Made by a program: the position numbers and the translations under genes
Shown here: positions 59,440 through 64,000 of the stretch, piece by piece
How the letters are laid out: each line of letters begins with the position of its first letter
Numbering within the stretch: the first letter of the stretch is position 1
The notes under the pieces: model-generated
Seen by the model: the letters and a program-made list of their open reading frames with translations, nothing else
Told to the model about the DNA's origin: nothing
Database searches by the model: none
DNA from: Paenibacillus sp. PK3_47
GTDB taxonomy: Bacteria > Bacillota > Bacilli > Paenibacillales > Paenibacillaceae
Assembly (NCBI RefSeq): GCF_023520895.1
Contig: NZ_CP026029.1
Coordinates: 5,270,001-5,334,000 of the forward strand
Direction of reading: 5' to 3'
Length of the DNA: 64,000 bases

Positions 59440-60600
59440 ATGAACCAACAACAGCTCGGCTTGAAGCCGCCATTGGGGTGGAATTCCTGGAATACCTTTA
59501 CCTGGGACATTAATGAGCAGCTGATCCGGGAAGCCGCTGATACCTTCGTTACCGGGGGGTACAAGGATGCCGGATATGAATACATTGTGATTGACGACTG
59601 CTGGAGTCTGAAGGAAAGAGATGCAGAGGGCAGATGGGTTGCCGATCCCGATAAATTCCCGAGTGGTATGAAGGCGCTTGCAGATTATATCCATTCCAAA
59701 GGGCTTAAATTCGGAATGTACTCCTGTGTAGGCACTCATACATGCGCCGGGTATCCGGGGAGCTTCGAGCATGAATTTCAGGATGCGGAATTACTGGCAG
59801 AATGGGGCGTGGATTTTCTTAAATACGATTACTGCTTCAAGCCCAGACATATTTCCGGAGAGCTGCTCTATAAACGGATGAGCCTGGCGCTCAAAAACTG
59901 CGGAAGAGATATTCTGTTCTCGGCATGCAACTGGGGCGAGGACAACGTATACCACTGGATCCGTGAATCCGGGGCGCATATGTACCGGTCCACAGGGGAT
60001 ATTCAGGACAGCTGGGAGTCTATCAAGAGGCTGGCCCTGTCACAGCTTGATAAAGCCAGCTTTACAGGGGCGTATTGCCATAATGATATGGATATGCTGG
60101 TAGTCGGCATGTATGGGGGCAGCAACAACGGTTTTATCGGAAGCCAGATCGGGGGCTGCAACGATGTGGAGTACAAGACCCATTTTTCATTGTGGAGCAT
60201 GATGGGATCTCCGCTGATGATCGGCAGTGATATCCGCAAAGCCAATAAGGAGACCAGAGATATCCTCTTGAACAAGGATTTGCTCGCCATCAATCAGGAT
60301 GTGGAGGGGCGCGGTGCTTACCGCATCAAGCCGGAGCCGCAGTGGTTCCATACGGATGATGTATTTATGCTGGTCAAAGTATTAACAGACGGAGATCTCG
60401 CTATCGGATTCTTCAATCTGAGTGACGGCCAACGGGAAATCTCGCTGCAGTTCTGGGATGCCGGGCTGCCCTATGCTTCCGGTAAATCGCTGTCTTTATA
60501 TGACTGCTGGGAGCACAAGGAAATTGGCGTATTCAAAGAAAGATATGCTCCCGTAGTTCCGGCTCATGACTGCCACATCGTACGCGCCAAGCTGGTGTAA
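59440..60600 (+). CDS. GH27 alpha-galactosidase / beta-L-arabinopyranosidase
   Basis: 386 residues. (Beta/alpha)8 GH27 domain starting LKPPLGWNSWNTF, with YIVIDDCWS, nucleophile Asp in VDFLKYDYC (about residue 129) and acid/base Asp in CHNDMDMLVVG. The C-terminal beta-sandwich (about 300-386) is typical. No signal peptide. GH27 members cleave alpha-D-galactosides, and close relatives cleave beta-L-arabinopyranosides; both sugars occur on complex xylans and arabinogalactans. A small Cys4 protein gene starts nine bases downstream. Confidence 0.92.
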   Translation: MNQQQLGLKPPLGWNSWNTFTWDINEQLIREAADTFVTGGYKDAGYEYIVIDDCWSLKERDAEGRWVADPDKFPSGMKALADYIHSKGLKFGMYSCVGTHTCAGYPGSFEHEFQDAELLAEWGVDFLKYDYCFKPRHISGELLYKRMSLALKNCGRDILFSACNWGEDNVYHWIRESGAHMYRSTGDIQDSWESIKRLALSQLDKASFTGAYCHNDMDMLVVGMYGGSNNGFIGSQIGGCNDVEYKTHFSLWSMMGSPLMIGSDIRKANKETRDILLNKDLLAINQDVEGRGAYRIKPEPQWFHTDDVFMLVKVLTDGDLAIGFFNLSDGQREISLQFWDAGLPYASGKSLSLYDCWEHKEIGVFKERYAPVVPAHDCHIVRAKLV

Positions 60601-60608
60601 AACACAGT

Positions 60609-60812
60609 ATGAGTATGAATAGGACATGCAGAACGTGCGGAGTTCCCTTGATGACGGACGATGTGGCGATTTATCTCAAGCTTGTTACCCGGAACGCCAG
60701 AGACTTCCTCTGTATAGATTGTCTCGGGGTGCAGCTGAATTGCGGACGGGAGCCGATTGAGCAGCTGATTACTTATTTCCGGGAATCCGGCAAATGTGTG
60801 CTGTTCCGTTAA
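60609..60812 (+). CDS. Small Cys4 zinc-ribbon-like protein, 67 aa
   Basis: I do not recognise a named family. It has two CxxC knuckles, CRTCGVPLM (about residues 7-15) and FLCIDCLGVQ (about 34-43), plus two further Cys, spaced as in a small zinc ribbon. Its start lies nine bases after the GH27 stop, with no strong ribosome site, suggesting coupled expression. Its last four bases overlap the end of the convergent AraC gene. A regulatory or chaperone-like role is possible but unproven. Confidence 0.65.
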   Translation: MSMNRTCRTCGVPLMTDDVAIYLKLVTRNARDFLCIDCLGVQLNCGREPIEQLITYFRESGKCVLFR

Positions 60813-61609
60813 GGAGCGCTGTAAGCTTTTCTATACTCGGACGGAGTATGGGAAGTTACTTTTTTGAATACCTTGGAGAAATATAACGGGTCCAGATAGC
60901 CGACGGAATAAGCCAGGGATTTGACAGATAATCCGGAATGGATTAACAGCTCACAGGCGCGCCGGATCCTGAAAGCGGTTATATAACCGGAAACAGAAAT
61001 GCCGTTCACTTCCTTGAATAACCGGAACAAATAGCTGCGCTCAATCTTCACAAAATCTACTACCTCAGGAACAGACAGGGAAGAACGCCAGTAGTTGCTT
61101 TCAATATATTCCTTGGCGGACAAGGCATAGTCTTTTTTGAGAAAGGCCCGGGCACTGGGGTAAAACTCCATGTAATAGGTTAAAAGAAGATGCAGTCCCG
61201 CATCCGAACGTTCCCGCTCAAACAGCGCTGTCCCGGCAGCCTTGACCTTGTGAAACAAGGGAGCGAAATCTTCCGGCGAGGCTTCAACAACAGGGTGATG
61301 GGGCGCAATATTGATCATTGACAGCAGACGGGAGGCTTCAGGACCGTTAAATTCAATCCAGTAATATTCCCAGGGGTCCCGCGGATCCGGATAATAATAT
61401 ACCTCCATATGCGGGAATATCATGAAGCTTTCGCCTGTTTTCAAACAAAAAGTATCCTGATTAATCTTCAAATAACCCTTTCCGCTTACAATATAGTGCA
61501 GGGCATACACATCGCGGACCCCCGGACCCCATTTATGTGAATTTGGCGGCTTATACCCGTTTCCTTTTACCAGTGAACCTTCGTCAGAGCTGTAATACAT
61601 TGAATTCAT
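60809..61609 (-). CDS. AraC-family regulator 3
   Basis: 266 residues: cupin sensor (VRDVYALHYIVSGKGYLKIN, EYYWIEFNG) typical of sugar-sensing AraC proteins such as those for alpha-galactosides or melibiose, and a C-terminal double helix-turn-helix (SVPEVVDFVKIERSYLFRLF, VKSLAYSVGYLDPLYFSKVF). ATG 61609 is six bases from AGGTG; an ATG at 61624 is also in frame. Not closely related to AraC 1 and 2. It lies between the GH27 gene and the divergent MFS gene and probably controls both. Confidence 0.9.
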   Translation of the reverse strand: MNSMYYSSDEGSLVKGNGYKPPNSHKWGPGVRDVYALHYIVSGKGYLKINQDTFCLKTGESFMIFPHMEVYYYPDPRDPWEYYWIEFNGPEASRLLSMINIAPHHPVVEASPEDFAPLFHKVKAAGTALFERERSDAGLHLLLTYYMEFYPSARAFLKKDYALSAKEYIESNYWRSSLSVPEVVDFVKIERSYLFRLFKEVNGISVSGYITAFRIRRACELLIHSGLSVKSLAYSVGYLDPLYFSKVFKKVTSHTPSEYRKAYSAP

Positions 61610-61756
61610 AATCAGCACCTGCATCCTTTGATATATCTATCAGGGTATAGGAAAATCAGCGGAAAATAAAGAGTCCAATGATTTACTCCCCTTTAACACA
61701 TCTCATACCTTCCCGTGGTATAACAGAACTAACCGGATAAAAGAGGAGAAGGATAA

Positions 61757-62983
61757 ATGAAGCTCACTAAAGAGGAAAAATCATGGATTCTGTATGACTG
61801 CGGCAATTCGGCGTATTCGATGGCAGTGACTACAGCGCTGCTGCCGATTATATTCGGCATGTTTAACAATGTGGACAGCAGCATGGATTTAGGCTATTTT
61901 AATTCGATTGCCAGCATACTGGTGGCGGTTCTCAGCCCTATTTTAGGGACGATTGCCGATTACAAGGACCGGAAGAAGCGCTTTTTTATCTTTTTTGCGG
62001 CGGTCGGGATATTAGCTACGGCATCCCTTGCCTTCGTCTCCCCGGATAGCGGGCAGTGGCAGCTGCTGGTAGCCTTTTACATTCTGTCAGCCATCGGGTT
62101 TGCCGGGTCCAATATATTCTATGACTCTTTCCTGGTAGATATTGCGGATGATGAACGGATGGATAAGGTATCGACAAGAGGGTTTGCGTTCGGATATATT
62201 TTTAGCGTCATTCCGTTCGGAATCAGCCTGCTGCTTATTTTTGTGCTGGGTATGGACAAGGCCATCGGGTATCAGATCGGGTTCATTATTACTGCGCTCT
62301 GGTGGGGACTGCTGACGGTGCCGATGATCCGGGATGTGAAGCAGCGTTACTACATTGAGCCTGAACCGAAGCCTGTTGCGAACAGTTTCAAAAGACTTGC
62401 CGTCACCTTCCGGAATATCCGCCAGCACAAAATTGTATTTGTGTTCCTGATTGCCTATTTCTTTTACATTGACGGTGTGGATACGATTATTAAAATGGTC
62501 GTGCCTTACGCGACTGCGGTGCTGGGAACGGATGCCCTGGACACTTTTACCCTGCTGGGCATTCTGCTGATTATCCAGATTATTGCCTTTCCGTGTGCGA
62601 TTCTCTATGGTAACCTGGCCAAAACCTATTCCGCCCGCAAAATGATCATCGTTGGAATTTTTACATATATCATCTCTTGTATTGCGGCTTTTTTTATTAC
62701 GTCTGTGTGGCATATTTTCATTCTGGGGGCGCTGATCGGCTCGGCTCAGGGAGGGATCCAGGCGCTCAGCCGCTCGTATTTTGCCAAAATCATTCCCAAA
62801 GAAAATTCCAATGAATTTTTCGGGTTTTACAACATTTTCGGTAAGTTTGCGGCGATTCTCGGTCCTGTGCTGATGTCGCTGACGACAACTTTGACGGGTG
62901 AAGCGAGCTACAGTATTCTGGCGATTATTCCGCTGTTTCTGATCGGCTTCTTTGTCTTCATCACATTACCTAAGGGGAATTAA
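61757..62983 (+). CDS. UMF1-type MFS transporter
   Basis: 408 residues, twelve predicted spans. SWILYDCGNSAYSMAVTTAL at the N-terminus is the signature of the UMF1 (Atg22-like) branch of the major facilitators. Motif A-like GTIADYKDRKKRFF follows helix 2 and AQGGIQALSRSYFAKIIP lies in the second half. It is the only transporter in the glycan region, so it may import a sugar or short oligosaccharide, or export a product. GAGGAGAAGG precedes the ATG. The next gene starts two bases after its stop. Confidence 0.88.
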   Translation: MKLTKEEKSWILYDCGNSAYSMAVTTALLPIIFGMFNNVDSSMDLGYFNSIASILVAVLSPILGTIADYKDRKKRFFIFFAAVGILATASLAFVSPDSGQWQLLVAFYILSAIGFAGSNIFYDSFLVDIADDERMDKVSTRGFAFGYIFSVIPFGISLLLIFVLGMDKAIGYQIGFIITALWWGLLTVPMIRDVKQRYYIEPEPKPVANSFKRLAVTFRNIRQHKIVFVFLIAYFFYIDGVDTIIKMVVPYATAVLGTDALDTFTLLGILLIIQIIAFPCAILYGNLAKTYSARKMIIVGIFTYIISCIAAFFITSVWHIFILGALIGSAQGGIQALSRSYFAKIIPKENSNEFFGFYNIFGKFAAILGPVLMSLTTTLTGEASYSILAIIPLFLIGFFVFITLPKGN

Positions 62984-62984
62984 T

Positions 62985-64000
62985 ATGGAATCAACAATGT
63001 CTGAGGCGCCTGCAGCCAAACATCTGATCGTTGTATCCTATGATGCGTTTTCGGAGGACAACTGGGAGACAGCCAGCCGCTTGCCTAATTTGTCTAAATT
63101 AATGAAGAACGGTGCCTACAGCAACCGTTTGAAAAGCGTATATCCCACACTCACCTATGTGGTTCATACGACCATCGCCACAGGGATGTATCCGGACAAA
63201 CACGGCATCCATCATAACAATCCGCTGCAGCCTTTTGTACCGGAGGAGGACCAGCACTGGTTCTGGTTCCGGGAAGCGGTGAAGACCCCGACAATTTATG
63301 ACGCTGCACGTAAGCAGGGGATGAGCACCGCGGGCATTCTCTGGCCGGTATCCGGCAAATCTTCGATTCAGTATAATATTCCGGAGATCAGGGCGCTTAA
63401 AGGCGAGAATCAGGCGCTGAAGGTGCTGCGCAGCGGCAGCCCTGTATACTGCATCCAGATGGAAATGAAGCATGGACGGATCAGGCAGGGGATTGAGCAG
63501 CCGTATCTGGATGACTTTTCCACCCAATGTGCTGTCGATACGATCAAGCGTAAAAAGCCCAATCTCCTTATGATGCATCTGATCGATCTCGATGATGCCA
63601 AGCATATGTACGGAACAGACAGCGAGGAAGTGCATGAGGTTCTTCTGCGTATGGATCACAGGCTTGGCGAGATCATGCAGGCAGTGGAGGATGCCGGGAT
63701 CAAGGACGATACAGTCCTTATGGTGCAGGGGGACCACGGGCAGTTCAATGTGCGGTACAAGGTGCATTTGAATACTCTTTTGCAGGCGAAGGGCCTGATT
63801 TATGAGGAAAATGGAGAGCTGAGATGGCGGGCGTTCTTCCAGTGCGGAGGAGGATCGGCTTACCTGCATGTCCGGCCGGGGGATGAGGAAGCTGAAGCCT
63901 TGGCTCTTGCGGCTGTCGAAGAATATATGAATAATGGGGCCTCAGGAGTAGAGAGCGTGTATGACAGGGACAAGCTGGACCGTATGCACGCAAGTCCGTA
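62985..64000 (+). CDS. Alkaline-phosphatase-superfamily phosphodiesterase/pyrophosphatase (partial)
   Basis: First 338 residues of a protein that runs off the window. It is of the nucleotide pyrophosphatase/phosphodiesterase type: metal-binding Asp in IVVSYDAFSEDN, nucleophile Thr in YPTLTYVVHTTIATGMYP, HLIDLDDAKHMYG and VQGDHGQFNV with the remaining Asp/His ligands. No signal peptide, so it is cytoplasmic. AGGGG lies at the end of the MFS gene, two bases upstream of this start, indicating one operon. Substrate unknown. Confidence 0.85.
   Translation, partial: MESTMSEAPAAKHLIVVSYDAFSEDNWETASRLPNLSKLMKNGAYSNRLKSVYPTLTYVVHTTIATGMYPDKHGIHHNNPLQPFVPEEDQHWFWFREAVKTPTIYDAARKQGMSTAGILWPVSGKSSIQYNIPEIRALKGENQALKVLRSGSPVYCIQMEMKHGRIRQGIEQPYLDDFSTQCAVDTIKRKKPNLLMMHLIDLDDAKHMYGTDSEEVHEVLLRMDHRLGEIMQAVEDAGIKDDTVLMVQGDHGQFNVRYKVHLNTLLQAKGLIYEENGELRWRAFFQCGGGSAYLHVRPGDEEAEALALAAVEEYMNNGASGVESVYDRDKLDRMHASP

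Overview
The window looks like the chromosome of a spore-forming Bacillota of the Paenibacillus type. Evidence: a CotD-like coat protein, a CwlD cortex amidase, YqzE, and the yqhH-yqhG pair; strong AGGAGG-type ribosome binding sites with frequent TTG/GTG starts; a B12-dependent ribonucleotide reductase under NrdR boxes; catabolite-response (cre) sites; and a large set of intracellular plant-glycan hydrolases. This is inference from gene content; no species can be named.

Layout. 1-17,600 is mostly core or housekeeping: a YkvI-type membrane protein (cut by the window edge), xpt, small unknown genes, a gene with a GAAC-N4-GTTC (SOS-type) operator, tRNA-Leu(CAG) followed by a five-copy 52-bp tandem repeat, a GNAT protein, a PadR/DUF2812 pair with a double operator, cotD-like, YihY, an SDR/MerR divergent pair with two 19-bp-spaced MerR promoters, a glycerol-dehydrogenase-like gene, a YibQ-like deacetylase, cwlD, yqzE, and yqhG/yqhH. 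At 17,969-21,682 is nrdJ, interrupted by a 355-residue LAGLIDADG intein placed exactly in front of the active-site cysteine.

21,700-33,200 is an AT-rich accessory block unlike its flanks. It holds decayed genes (a headless MFS transporter, a deleted and frameshifted ATP-grasp gene) and one apparently intact unit: an OmpR/VanR-type two-component system divergent from a five-gene operon encoding a TVP38/VTT membrane protein, phosphatidylserine synthase, two tandem phospholipid N-methyltransferase-like proteins and an AI-2E-family (YtvI-type) membrane protein. I read it as an inducible membrane-lipid remodelling module and the best candidate for an undescribed system here.

33,231-42,803 carries a 31-unit SHAEG-repeat fibre-like protein with a C-terminal autoprotease-like domain, two transporters, a ROK regulator with an acetyltransferase, a hypothetical protein, a patch of four short palindromic repeats, and hflK-hflC. 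43,041-64,000 is a polysaccharide-utilisation region: carboxylesterase, four GH43 enzymes, GH95, GH27, a CE1-type esterase, three AraC regulators (two are close paralogues), an IclR-controlled aldolase/xylonate-dehydratase pair, an MFS (UMF1) transporter and a partial alkaline-phosphatase-superfamily enzyme. None of the hydrolases has a visible signal peptide, so the locus appears to finish imported, heavily decorated xylan oligosaccharides inside the cell. The xylonate dehydratase is translationally coupled to a beta-xylosidase, which suggests that part of the released pentose enters a non-phosphorylative route.
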